8,384 nucleotides of DNA from Geobacter sp. UBA5608 (lineage in GTDB: Bacteria > Desulfobacterota > Desulfuromonadia > Geobacterales > Pseudopelobacteraceae): the NCBI GenBank assembly GCA_002424705.1, contig DIKW01000007.1, positions 1 through 8,384 of the forward strand, given 5' to 3'. Both the position numbers and the translations under genes were made by a program. How positions within the stretch are numbered: position 1 is the stretch's first letter; each line of letters starts with the position of its first letter. The notes under the pieces were generated by a model. The model did not search any database, was not told where the DNA came from, and saw only the letters and a list, made by a program, of their open reading frames with translations. Shown one piece after another: positions 1 to 6,045 of this stretch.

Positions 1-48
1 CTGGCTGCGCTAGGCGTGGCTGGCTTGAGAAGGTGTGGGGCTACAGTA

Positions 49-504
49 TCAGTAGGTAACCTTTATGCCGCTCAGCTCCTCCTTGGTAACCTCGTTGAAG
101 CGCTTGAGGCTCCAGCTGCCGACCCATCCCTTGAAGAGGGCCAGGCTGGCTTGGCGCTCGGCCTCGGTGGCTCCCAGATACTGGTACATGTTGCCCGGCT
201 TCTTGTCGGCCTTGGCGCTGCCGTCGTCAAGGCGCCTCATCAGTGCTCCGGTATTGGGCCAGCCCACAAAGCTGATCAGGTGGCTGTAGGTCTCCATCCG
301 CATCCCCAGCCCTTTTTTCATCCAGAGCTCTTTCTCTTTTTTGAACTGGGCATACTCCGGGGTGGCTGCGTCATGGCAGGCCAGGCAGTGCTTGTCGAAA
401 ACCGGTTTGATATCCTTGCTCCAGGTTACTTCCTGAGCCTGGGCCAGGCTGCTCAGGCCGGCCATACAGAGGGCGGTTGCCAGGGTTGCTACGGTCTTTT
501 TCAT
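49..504 (-). CDS. Periplasmic monoheme c-type cytochrome (PccH-like candidate)
   Basis: A 151-residue protein with a Sec signal peptide (Lys-Lys, hydrophobic core, likely cleavage after Ala-Gln-Ala at residue 23) and a single heme c motif, CLACH, at residues 40-44. His44 would be the proximal iron ligand. Met106, in the segment KPGNMYQYLG, is a plausible distal ligand, though several other Met residues exist. The mature protein would be about 128 residues and act in the periplasm as an electron carrier. The start is supported by AAAGGAG 6-7 nt upstream. It lies 55 nt after the FeoB-associated small protein on the same strand, so it may be the last gene of the iron operon. Size, single heme and closeness to feo recall PccH (GSU3274) of Geobacter sulfurreducens, a monoheme cytochrome linked to electron uptake from cathodes. 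That identity is inference from memory. Redox partner unknown. Confidence 0.85.
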   Translation of the reverse strand: MKKTVATLATALCMAGLSSLAQAQEVTWSKDIKPVFDKHCLACHDAATPEYAQFKKEKELWMKKGLGMRMETYSHLISFVGWPNTGALMRRLDDGSAKADKKPGNMYQYLGATEAERQASLALFKGWVGSWSLKRFNEVTKEELSGIKVTY

Positions 505-559
505 CGGTTATCTCCTTTGTGGGGGTATGTTCTATCAGGCCAGAGCCTGTAGATTGTTG

Positions 560-682
560 TCAGTGACAGCTGCCGCCGCAGTCACCGCCGCTGCAGCCCT
601 TCTTCTTCCAGAGTGAGCGGTAGAGGAGCCAGACGGCTCCTCCCGCAATCGCGACCATCAGTAGGATATCCCACAGTCCCAT
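560..682 (-). CDS. FeoB-associated Cys-rich membrane protein (40 aa)
   Basis: A very short gene starting 3 nt after the feoB stop codon. It encodes MGLWDILLMVAIAGGAVWLL, then YRSLWKKKGC and SGGDCGGSCH. The layout is one N-terminal membrane helix (about residues 4-20), a short basic stretch (Lys26-28), then a Cys/Gly-rich tail with Cys30, Cys35, Cys39 and a final His40. By positive-inside logic the Cys tail faces the cytoplasm. This fits the family of FeoB-associated Cys-rich membrane proteins, which sit downstream of feoB in many bacteria and are thought to help Fe(II) transport, perhaps by handling iron at the inner face or assembling FeoB. In that sense it may replace FeoC, which is absent here. 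There is only a G-rich upstream sequence and no strong Shine-Dalgarno, so translation is probably coupled to feoB. Confidence 0.85.
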   Translation of the reverse strand: MGLWDILLMVAIAGGAVWLLYRSLWKKKGCSGGDCGGSCH

Positions 683-685
683 GCC

Positions 686-2848
686 TCAGCCCCCCAGTCC
701 CAGGAAGCGGCCGCCCTGGTAGACCAGCAGCGCCACCAGCCAGGCCAGCACGGTGGAGTAGGCAAAGGCTACTCCGGCCCATTTCCAGGTGCCGAATTCC
801 TGACGCATGGCCGCCCCCACCACTACGCAGGGCATGTAGAGCAGCACAAAGGCCATGAAGGCGAAGGAAGAGAGTGGCGTGAACTGGCCTCGCAAGGCGG
901 TCTTCAGGGCAGATTGCTCTTCTTCCGGCTCTTCTTCCTGGGGCAGGTAGAGCACCGTACTGACTGCTGTTTTTATTGCGCCGCCAAAGGAGACCACGAT
1001 CTCCTTCAGGTCTTCCCCGAGGGTCGGTTGCTGTTCTGTGGCGGTTTCCTCGGCTGCCGGGGCATAAATCTCGCCCATGGTGCCCACCACGATCTCCTTG
1101 GCGATCACACCGGTGATCAATGCTGAAGCTGCCTCCCAGCTGCCGAAGCCCACCGGTTGGAAGATCGGTGCGATGGTGGCGCCGGCCTTGCCCAGATAGG
1201 AATCGCGCTTCTGCTCCACACCCCAGGGCAGGTTCAGCATGAACCAGACCAGTACCGAGACCGCGAAGATGTAGGTACCGGCCTTGATCAGGAAGTGCTT
1301 GCCCTTTTCCCAGGTGTGCAGGCAGAGACTGGTAAAGGAGGGCATCCGGTAGGGGGGCAGCTCCATGATGAACATCGGTGCCTCGCCTCGGAAGAGGGTC
1401 TTTTTGAAGATATAGCCCATCAGGACCGCCAGCAGCATCCCCAGGATGTAGAGCACCCAGATCACGGTGCCGGCATTGTCCGGAAAGAAGATCCCCACGA
1501 ACAGCACATAGACCGGCAGACGGGCGCCGCAGGACATCAGCGGGATCAACAGGGCGGTCAGGATCTTGTCCTTGGGGTTTTCCAGGGTGCGGGTGGCGTA
1601 GATGCCCGGCACGTTGCAGCCAAAGCCCAGCAGCATCGGGATGAATGACTTGCCGTGCAGGCCGATGGCGTGCATGGCCCGGTCCATCACAAAGGCGGCC
1701 CGCGCCATATAGCCGCTGCCCTCCAGGAAAGTGATGAAGAACATCATGGCAAAGATCACCGGTACAAACACCAGTACCGAGCCGACCCCGGCGATCACAC
1801 CGTCATTGACCAGCGAGACGGTCCAGTCCGGCGCGCCGATGCCACCAAGGATGGCCGTTACCCAGCGTTTGAAGGGGCCGCTGGTCATGGCGTCCAGCCA
1901 ATCGCTGAAGGGGGACGACAGGTCAAAGGTCAGTTTAAACAGCAGCCACATGGCCACCGCAAAGATCGGTATGCCCAGAAAACGGTTCAAGACTACCCGG
2001 TCAATCCGTTCAGTCAGCTCGATGCTGCGCTTTTCCGGCTTGTGCAGCACCTCACGGGAGAGGCCGGTGGCCAGGCCGTAACGCTGATCGGCCAACAGCC
2101 CCTCGATGTCGTCCCCGTGGGCCCGCTGCAGATGCTCAAGCAGGTGCAGCGGCAGGAGATCGGCACTGACACTGGCCGCCTTGAGTACCAGGGCGTCACC
2201 CTCCAGCAGTTTCAGCAGTAGCCAGCGGTGTGGGTACTGCTCCAGCAAGGTGGCGTGCTGCTCTGCCAGGTGTCTTTTCAGTCCGCTCAGGACGGTCTCG
2301 ATATCCTCGCCGTAGTTCAGCACCCGGGGGCGGTGTGCCGGCAGATCGGCGGCAACGCTCACCACCCGCTGCATCAGGTCGTCCAGGCCGGTCTTGCGGG
2401 TGGCCGAGGTTGGTACCACGGCGATCCCCAGCACCTGCTCCATCTGGTGGGTGTTGATCTGATACCCTTTGGCAACGGCCTCGTCGTAGATGTTGAGAGC
2501 CAGTATCATCGGTATGCCCAGTTCAAGCAGCTGGATGGTCAGGTAGAGGTTACGTTCGAGGTTGGTGGCGTCCACTACGTTGACTATCAGATCAGGCTTT
2601 TCGTTGACCAGATAGTCACGGGTGATGATCTCTTCCTGGCTGTAGGGGGAGAGCGAGTAGCAGCCCGGCAGGTCCACCAGCCGGATCGTGCGTCCCTCCA
2701 CCTCAAACAGGGCCTCTTTCTTTTCAACGGTCACCCCGGGCCAGTTACCCACATGCAGGCGACTGCCGGCAATGGCGTTGATCAGGGTCGACTTACCGGC
2801 ATTGGGGTTGCCGGCCACGGCCACTATCAGCGGTTGTTGTTTGCTCAT
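686..2848 (-). CDS. feoB: Ferrous iron transport protein B (GTPase-coupled Fe(II) transporter)
   Basis: A full-length 720-residue FeoB that moves Fe(II) across the inner membrane. The cytoplasmic G domain has G1 GNPNAGKS (13-20), the G2 Thr in GVTVEKK (Thr40), G3 DLPG (59-62), G4 NIYD (119-122) and G5 SAT (148-150). A helical guanine-dissociation-inhibitor-like domain follows to about residue 285. The membrane part begins near residue 290 and holds the family's signatures: EGSGYMARAAFVMDR from 376, LLGFGCNVPG with Cys411, MSCGARLPVY with Cys440, GVIAKEIVVGTMG from 580, and MPC with Cys674. These Cys residues are proposed metal-path residues in FeoB. A strongly acidic loop, EEEPEEE, is at about 638-644. 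Its start overlaps the feoA stop by 4 nt (ATGA), with a weak GAGG upstream, so the two are translationally coupled. No feoC follows. Confidence 0.98.
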   Translation of the reverse strand: MSKQQPLIVAVAGNPNAGKSTLINAIAGSRLHVGNWPGVTVEKKEALFEVEGRTIRLVDLPGCYSLSPYSQEEIITRDYLVNEKPDLIVNVVDATNLERNLYLTIQLLELGIPMILALNIYDEAVAKGYQINTHQMEQVLGIAVVPTSATRKTGLDDLMQRVVSVAADLPAHRPRVLNYGEDIETVLSGLKRHLAEQHATLLEQYPHRWLLLKLLEGDALVLKAASVSADLLPLHLLEHLQRAHGDDIEGLLADQRYGLATGLSREVLHKPEKRSIELTERIDRVVLNRFLGIPIFAVAMWLLFKLTFDLSSPFSDWLDAMTSGPFKRWVTAILGGIGAPDWTVSLVNDGVIAGVGSVLVFVPVIFAMMFFITFLEGSGYMARAAFVMDRAMHAIGLHGKSFIPMLLGFGCNVPGIYATRTLENPKDKILTALLIPLMSCGARLPVYVLFVGIFFPDNAGTVIWVLYILGMLLAVLMGYIFKKTLFRGEAPMFIMELPPYRMPSFTSLCLHTWEKGKHFLIKAGTYIFAVSVLVWFMLNLPWGVEQKRDSYLGKAGATIAPIFQPVGFGSWEAASALITGVIAKEIVVGTMGEIYAPAAEETATEQQPTLGEDLKEIVVSFGGAIKTAVSTVLYLPQEEEPEEEQSALKTALRGQFTPLSSFAFMAFVLLYMPCVVVGAAMRQEFGTWKWAGVAFAYSTVLAWLVALLVYQGGRFLGLGG

Positions 2849-3075
2849 GGGGTCACCTCGATCTCGATCCCCTTGGCTTCGCCCTTGCGTAGCGACAGCT
2901 TGTAGCCCTTGACGGATACCTCGATCGGGTCACCCATCGGGGCGATCTTCTCCACCTTGATCCGTTCGCCGGGGATCACCCCCATGTCCATCAGGCGACG
3001 CCGGATTGGTCCGATACTGCTTTCCAGCTTGAGGATTGTGCCCTGCTGGCCTGGCTTCAGATTACTCAGGTTCAT
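2845..3075 (-). CDS. feoA: FeoA, SH3-like partner of FeoB
   Basis: A 76-residue protein of the normal FeoA length, made of one SH3-like FeoA domain. Characteristic segments are LKPGQQGTI near the N-terminus, RRRLMDMGVIPGERIKVEK (about 25-43), PIEVSVKGYKLSLRKGEA and a C-terminal IEIEV strand. FeoA is a small cytoplasmic protein required for FeoB activity and thought to bind its G domain. The start has GGGAG 7 nt upstream. It overlaps the upstream FeoA-like gene by 4 nt and feoB by 4 nt, so the three genes form a tightly coupled unit. This is the conventional FeoA; the upstream paralogue carries an unusual insert. Confidence 0.96.
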   Translation of the reverse strand: MNLSNLKPGQQGTILKLESSIGPIRRRLMDMGVIPGERIKVEKIAPMGDPIEVSVKGYKLSLRKGEAKGIEIEVTP

Positions 3076-3371
3076 GTTGTTACTCCCTTTACCTTGATGC
3101 TGCGGGCCATTCTGCGGTCGATGGCGATACGGGCATCATCCACCAGCAGCAACAGCAGGTTGCCGTCATTCTTCAACATCTCCACCTGCTTGCCCACCCG
3201 CAGCCCCATCTCTTCTGCACGGGTCGTAGTGGCCTTGTGGTGCTGCTGCTTCCCCTGGTGGTGGGTATGCTGGTGGCCATGGGAGTGACATCCCCCACCG
3301 CAGCCACCGCAGTGTCTGACTTCCATGATTTCGCCCCGTTCGCCGGGGGTGAGCAGTTCAAGTGGCATCAT
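3072..3371 (-). CDS. FeoA-like protein with Cys/His-rich metal-binding insert
   Basis: A 99-residue protein. Its N-terminus (LELLTPGERGEIMEVRHC) and C-terminal half (TRAEEMGLRVGKQVEML, LLLLVDDARIAIDRRMARSI) match an SH3-like FeoA domain. The two parts are split by an insert at about residues 20-46 with Cys21, Cys24, Cys28 and nine His (20, 29, 31, 33, 35, 37, 38, 44, 45). The insert falls where FeoA has a short loop. It is an obvious candidate for binding Fe(II), Zn or Ni, either as a chaperone delivering iron to FeoB or as a sensor arm; this is inference. Two adjacent ATG codons can serve as start. GGAG is 5 nt before the first, and the first is given here. It follows the beta-barrel gene by 19 nt and overlaps feoA by 4 nt. 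Confidence 0.9.
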   Translation of the reverse strand: MMPLELLTPGERGEIMEVRHCGGCGGGCHSHGHQHTHHQGKQQHHKATTTRAEEMGLRVGKQVEMLKNDGNLLLLLVDDARIAIDRRMARSIKVKGVTT

Positions 3372-3390
3372 TCAGTCTCCTTTTGTGTGA

Positions 3391-4185
3391 TTAAAACTTC
3401 AACACAATGCCGTACAGGGCAGTTACATCGGTTTCGGGGCTGGTCAGGCCGAACCTGATGCCGGCGTTAATATCAAGCAGCTTGTTGATCTCATAGCGGG
3501 CACCGGTCAAGGCATAGACCGGCAGCTCGTGCTGACCTTTGTGGGGGTTGGTTGCGACACCAACGTCCGCCACCACTACCAAGCCGTCCACTACTTCCGC
3601 TTCTGCTGCAATCGAGCCAGCCCAGAGGTTACTGTGACTGATAGCCCTGGCATGGGCGTGGTAGCGATGATGCTCATAGCCCAGGTTGGCATGCAGGGCA
3701 TATTTGCCGTCAGCAAACTCCTTGCTGGCGATCAGGGTGGCGCAATATTGGACGTGGCCGTCACTGAGGCTGTCCTTGCCGGTGGGCAGAGTCAGGGCCG
3801 GCTTGATGGCCAGTTTGACACCGGCCAGTTCGGCAAAGGCGTACTTGAGTTCAATGGTCATATCACCGAAGCCGCTGTCTTTGCCCACCAGGGCGCCATC
3901 TTCTGTGTCGCGGGCGCTGAACAGGTAGGGGACGGCCAATGCAAGGCCCAGGTCTTTGTACAGTCCGGTGGTCAGCTTGAGCTCGCCATCGCTGGCCTGG
4001 GTTTTGGCTGTGACACCTGCAGAACGTTGCCGGTCTGTCGCGTAGGAGCCGTTCAGTTCGATCTCCAGGCTACCCACCTCAACGGTACCGGCATCGTCGG
4101 TGGCCAGGGGCGGGCCGGCCAGGGCAGTGGTGGCGCTAATCAGGGCAAACATCAGGGCGGTGGTGGTGGTACGCAGTGCAGTCAT
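3391..4185 (-). CDS. Outer-membrane beta-barrel protein, putative transporter
   Basis: A 264-residue protein with a signal peptide (Arg5, hydrophobic core, likely cleavage after Ala-Leu-Ala at 23). It then has alternating amphipathic beta-strands and a C-terminal Phe after LYGIVLK, typical of proteins inserted by the BAM complex. Segments such as GFGDMTIELKYAF and PALTLPTGKDS resemble the MetA-type phenol-pathway barrel family often annotated simply as transporter; that assignment is moderate. A His cluster at 172-184 (EHHRYHAHARAISH) could sit in a loop and bind metal. The start chosen is ATG at 4183-4185, with AGGAG 7 nt upstream. An in-frame extension to 4239 has no Shine-Dalgarno and would spoil the signal peptide. 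Its place between hemP and feoA suggests passage of iron or an iron complex through the outer membrane. It does not look like a TonB-dependent receptor: it is too short and lacks a plug domain. Confidence 0.82.
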   Translation of the reverse strand: MTALRTTTTALMFALISATTALAGPPLATDDAGTVEVGSLEIELNGSYATDRQRSAGVTAKTQASDGELKLTTGLYKDLGLALAVPYLFSARDTEDGALVGKDSGFGDMTIELKYAFAELAGVKLAIKPALTLPTGKDSLSDGHVQYCATLIASKEFADGKYALHANLGYEHHRYHAHARAISHSNLWAGSIAAEAEVVDGLVVVADVGVATNPHKGQHELPVYALTGARYEINKLLDINAGIRFGLTSPETDVTALYGIVLKF

Positions 4186-4278
4186 GGACAGGCTCCTTTT
4201 TTTGTCTCTGGCTGGCTGCATGGTAGTCATGAAAACCAATGGCTGGCTTGAGTGAGGTGTTTTTGTTAATGGTTGTGA
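4186..4278 (-). other. Gap between hemP and the barrel gene
   Basis: This 93-base gap is the longest inside the iron operon. It contains the AAAAGGAG Shine-Dalgarno for the barrel gene and two copies of CAGCCAGCC-like sequence. No convincing -35/-10 pair, Fur box or T-tailed hairpin is visible, so readthrough from the upstream promoter is the simplest reading. An internal promoter cannot be excluded. Confidence 0.4.
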
Positions 4279-4404
4279 CTACTTGGTCATGATCAGTTTA
4301 TTGTTACTGGTAATCCGCAGCCGGTACTGTTCGCCGGCATGCAGGATGATGATCTCTTGTTGATCACCAAAAAGTTCACTACTGGTAATTGTGCGTTGGC
4401 CCAT
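4279..4404 (-). CDS. hemP: Hemin uptake protein HemP (41 aa)
   Basis: A 41-residue protein: MGQRTITSSELFGDQQEIII, then LHAGEQYRLRITSNNKLIMTK. It matches the HemP pattern of SxxLF, a short spacer, I-x-H-x-G-x-x-YRLR-x-T and a C-terminal K-L-I-x-TK. HemP proteins are small, Fur-controlled, and usually encoded beside heme or iron uptake genes. In some proteobacteria HemP acts as a transcriptional activator of heme uptake genes; in most cases its role is unknown. The gene begins one nucleotide after the DUF2325 stop codon, with GGAG 8 nt upstream, so it is coupled to that gene. No heme receptor or heme ABC transporter is in the window, which makes its presence in a feo operon notable. Confidence 0.88.
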   Translation of the reverse strand: MGQRTITSSELFGDQQEIIILHAGEQYRLRITSNNKLIMTK

Positions 4405-4405
4405 C

Positions 4406-4744
4406 TCAGCTTCTCCGCTCTTTGCACAGGTTAGGGGCATCCATCGTGCTCTGCCCCCCGTTGACTATCTGCAGGCATTTAAGACATTCCCGCAGGGTGC
4501 AGACCCCGCAGGCGTGGTGCATGAACACCGGTATGCCGTGCCGTTTGGCTGCCGCAACCGCCTCGTTACGGGCATGGTGTGACACCTTGTTGGTGAAGAT
4601 CACCACGGCATCGGCGTTTTTAATCTTGCAGCCCATGTTGTGCTCCGCCTGGCTGAAGATGCGCAACTCCACGCCATGGTTTTTGGCTTCTTTCTGATAC
4701 TGTTCACCCAGGCGGTCCATACCGCCAACCAGTACGATGCTCAT
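4406..4744 (-). CDS. DUF2325 protein with CX2CX4CX2C motif
   Basis: A 112-residue cytoplasmic protein of the DUF2325 family. It opens with SIVLVGGMDRL, a beta-strand and Gly-rich turn like a small Rossmann-type fold. It continues with NADAVVIFTNKVSHH (43-57) and AAAKRHGIPVFMHHACGVCTL (from 64). Near the end, Cys79, Cys82, Cys87 and Cys90 form CX2CX4CX2C, flanked by His76 and His77, so a zinc or iron-sulfur site is plausible. Function is not established. DUF2325 genes often sit near iron or redox genes, which fits here. The ATG overlaps the DUF3793 stop by 4 nt, and the stop is 1 nt from the hemP start. The three genes should be made together. Confidence 0.85.
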   Translation of the reverse strand: MSIVLVGGMDRLGEQYQKEAKNHGVELRIFSQAEHNMGCKIKNADAVVIFTNKVSHHARNEAVAAAKRHGIPVFMHHACGVCTLRECLKCLQIVNGGQSTMDAPNLCKERRS

Positions 4745-5472
4745 GCAGCCTCCCTTTGTTGGTAATGATCCAAATTATCAGTAGGCTGGCAAAAAAAATG
4801 CTGGCTGTTGCGGTTAAGCGTCTCTAAGCAGGGGCCGAGTGTTGTGCAGCCAGACAAGCGGGACCCCATCCACTGACGTTTGTGGCGGAACTGGTCAGCA
4901 AGGGACAGGCTTTGACCGGGATTGCCGTAGATCTTCCAGGGGCCCTGACAGGTGAAGGGCAGCTTGATCAGTCCCATGAAGGCGGCTACATCCTTGGCCG
5001 GATAGCCGATAAACAGACCGATCTCATGGGGGAAGGCACCGTTGTGTGCAATGCGCCGCTTAAGTTCGTCAAGCAGTACATCGGTTCCGGCTTCAGGCCT
5101 GTAGCCGGCCTTGCCCAGCAGAGCGCGTATGCCGTTGTGGCTGAGTTGACGCTCTAGGGATGCGCTGCTGTAACACAACAGCAGCAGTGCCGTGCCTTTG
5201 TTGTGCAATACCATGATCTGCAGGCTGCTCAGACGCTGCAGAGCCTGCTCCCCAAGCTGGTGCCACAGGTGATACAGATTTCGACCGCAGGGGCGGGTAC
5301 GATTGACCAGTGAAATCAGGTTGGCCGGTTTGACCCCAGCCAGCACCTCGGCAGATTCCAGCATCAGGTGGGCCGTCAGGCAGTCCAGCGGATCGTTAAA
5401 CTGTTCGAGCAGGGCGGTGGCAGGTGTGGTTGTCGTCCGGCATGCTGTTGTATGTCTGAAATGAACCGCCAC
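4741..5472 (-). CDS. DUF3793 family protein, first gene of the iron operon
   Basis: A 243-residue soluble protein of the DUF3793 family. Recognisable parts are QFNDPLDCLTAHLMLESAEVL and KPANLISLVNR in the first quarter, LIL-type strands with SLERQL in the middle, and the signature FPHEIGLFIGYPAKDVAAFM followed by WKIYG in the last third. The function is unknown. Members are commonly found near flavodoxin or iron-uptake genes (recollection, not checked here). The start is given as GTG at 5470-5472 because AGAAGGGGG lies 6 nt upstream. An in-frame TTG at 5506-5508 would begin inside the Fur box and promoter and has no Shine-Dalgarno. It is the promoter-proximal gene and overlaps the DUF2325 gene by 4 nt, so the operon's regulation acts first on this pair. 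Confidence 0.82.
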   Translation of the reverse strand: MAVHFRHTTACRTTTTPATALLEQFNDPLDCLTAHLMLESAEVLAGVKPANLISLVNRTRPCGRNLYHLWHQLGEQALQRLSSLQIMVLHNKGTALLLLCYSSASLERQLSHNGIRALLGKAGYRPEAGTDVLLDELKRRIAHNGAFPHEIGLFIGYPAKDVAAFMGLIKLPFTCQGPWKIYGNPGQSLSLADQFRHKRQWMGSRLSGCTTLGPCLETLNRNSQHFFCQPTDNLDHYQQREAA

Positions 5473-5487
5473 GAGCCGCCCCCTTCT

Positions 5488-5506
5488 GTAAATGATTTTT
5501 GTTATC
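5488..5506 (-). promoter_or_regulatory. Fur box of the iron operon
   Basis: On the minus strand the 19-mer GATAACAAAAATCATTTAC matches the E. coli Fur consensus GATAATGATAATCATTATC at 14 of 19 positions by direct alignment. It lies immediately after the -10 region and directly before the Shine-Dalgarno of the DUF3793 gene, so bound repressor would block transcription start. It predicts repression of the whole operon when iron is plentiful. Confidence 0.68.
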
Positions 5507-5533
5507 AATATATGTTTGGCGTTTCGGTGTCAA
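5505..5533 (-). promoter_or_regulatory. Sigma-70-type promoter of the iron operon
   Basis: Reading the minus strand, a perfect TTGACA (-35, 5528-5533) is followed after 17 bases by TATTGA (5505-5510). An alternative -10, TATATT (5507-5512), has a 15-base spacer. The Fur box begins at the -10. The spacer holds TGTTTGGCG on the plus strand, a weak form of the word repeated near the regulator and katG. Confidence 0.65.
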
Positions 5534-5572
5534 CAGATTTTTTTCAGGAGCGGGGGGGGCTGGGGGTAGAGG

Positions 5573-6025
5573 TCAGTGGCCGGCGCACTGTCGGCAGACG
5601 CCGTACACGACAATGGTCTTGGAATCGACCTGGCCCCAGCCATGCACGTTGGCAGGCAGATCGAGCTGGTCAATGGCCGGCCAGTGGAAGTCAAGCACCT
5701 GTTTGCAGCGGCTGCAGATCAGATGATGGTGGGGCTCGTAGATGGCTTCGAAGCGGGCCTGGCTTTCGGCGGTCTGGATGCGGGATACAAAACCGTGCTG
5801 TTCGAGGGTGGTCAAGGTTCTATAGACCGTATCCAACGAGATGGAGGGCAGCATCGGCAGCAGGCGTTTATGCAGCATCTCAGCCGATGGATGGTCAGGG
5901 GTCAGCAACAGCTGACGGTAAATTTCAGTGCGCTGGTGGGTGACCTTTAGACCGGCCTGTTTGCAGGCCGTGATAAAACGTTGTATGGACTGCTCTAGCT
6001 GTTCCTTGTTGATCGGCTTCGCCAC
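5573..6025 (-). CDS. Fur-superfamily metal-dependent repressor, PerR-like
   Basis: A 150-residue repressor. Numbering below counts from an upstream ATG at 6046; subtract 7 for the start given. The winged-helix DNA-binding part includes VTHQRTEIYRQLL and the recognition helix SLDTVYRTLTTLEQHG (70-85). Structural zinc Cys pairs are Cys111/Cys114 and Cys151/Cys154. Against B. subtilis PerR from memory, His52, Glu100, His106, His108 and Asp119 occupy the regulatory metal positions (PerR His37, Asp85, His91, His93, Asp104). Asp rather than Glu at the Asp104 position is typical of peroxide-sensing PerR, and KQVLDFHWP resembles PerR. The start is GTG at 6023-6025 because AGGAG lies 7 nt before it; the upstream ATG has none. 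Neighbours (iron uptake on one side, rubrerythrin and katG on the other) suit either Fur or PerR. Fur family is certain; PerR is probable. Confidence 0.88.
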   Translation of the reverse strand: MAKPINKEQLEQSIQRFITACKQAGLKVTHQRTEIYRQLLLTPDHPSAEMLHKRLLPMLPSISLDTVYRTLTTLEQHGFVSRIQTAESQARFEAIYEPHHHLICSRCKQVLDFHWPAIDQLDLPANVHGWGQVDSKTIVVYGVCRQCAGH

Positions 6026-6036
6026 GGCAGCGCTCC

Positions 6037-6045
6037 TGTTTTGCA
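6037..6045 (+). repeat. TGTTTTGCA word, copy 1 (regulator leader)
   Basis: First of two identical 9-bp words in the leader of the Fur/PerR gene, 29 bp from the second. It overlaps the ATG that precedes the likely GTG start. An identical copy is in the katG promoter. It may be an operator half-site or direct-repeat operator; inference only. Confidence 0.45.

Noticed and set aside
536..549. 5-bp stem CAGGC/GCCTG between the small FeoB-associated gene and the cytochrome gene
   Set aside because: It is short and lacks a T-tract in the direction of transcription, so it is not good evidence of a terminator splitting the operon.
16..552. Long open frame on the plus strand opposite the cytochrome gene
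   Set aside because: It mirrors the minus-strand cytochrome, which has a signal peptide, a heme motif and a Shine-Dalgarno; the plus frame has low-complexity composition and no recognisable domain.
558..568. Palindrome TGTCA-G-TGACA
   Set aside because: It overlaps the last codons and stop of the 40-residue protein and is only 5+5 bp; likely chance.
2228..2905. 225-codon plus-strand open frame opposite feoB
   Set aside because: It lies antisense to the conserved FeoB G domain, has no ribosome binding site and resembles no family.
3529..4251. 240-codon plus-strand open frame opposite the barrel gene
   Set aside because: It is Gly/Gln/Val-rich antisense sequence; the minus-strand protein has a signal peptide and a BAM-type C-terminus.
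5552..5559. Run of eight G between the regulator gene and the iron promoter
   Set aside because: It could slip, but it lies upstream of the -35 and outside any reading frame, so phase variation of a gene is not supported.
5953..5970. Hairpin CGGCCTG-TTTG-CAGGCCG
   Set aside because: It falls inside the N-terminal coding sequence of the regulator (codons for ACKQAGLK) with no T-tract; most likely a codon-driven coincidence.
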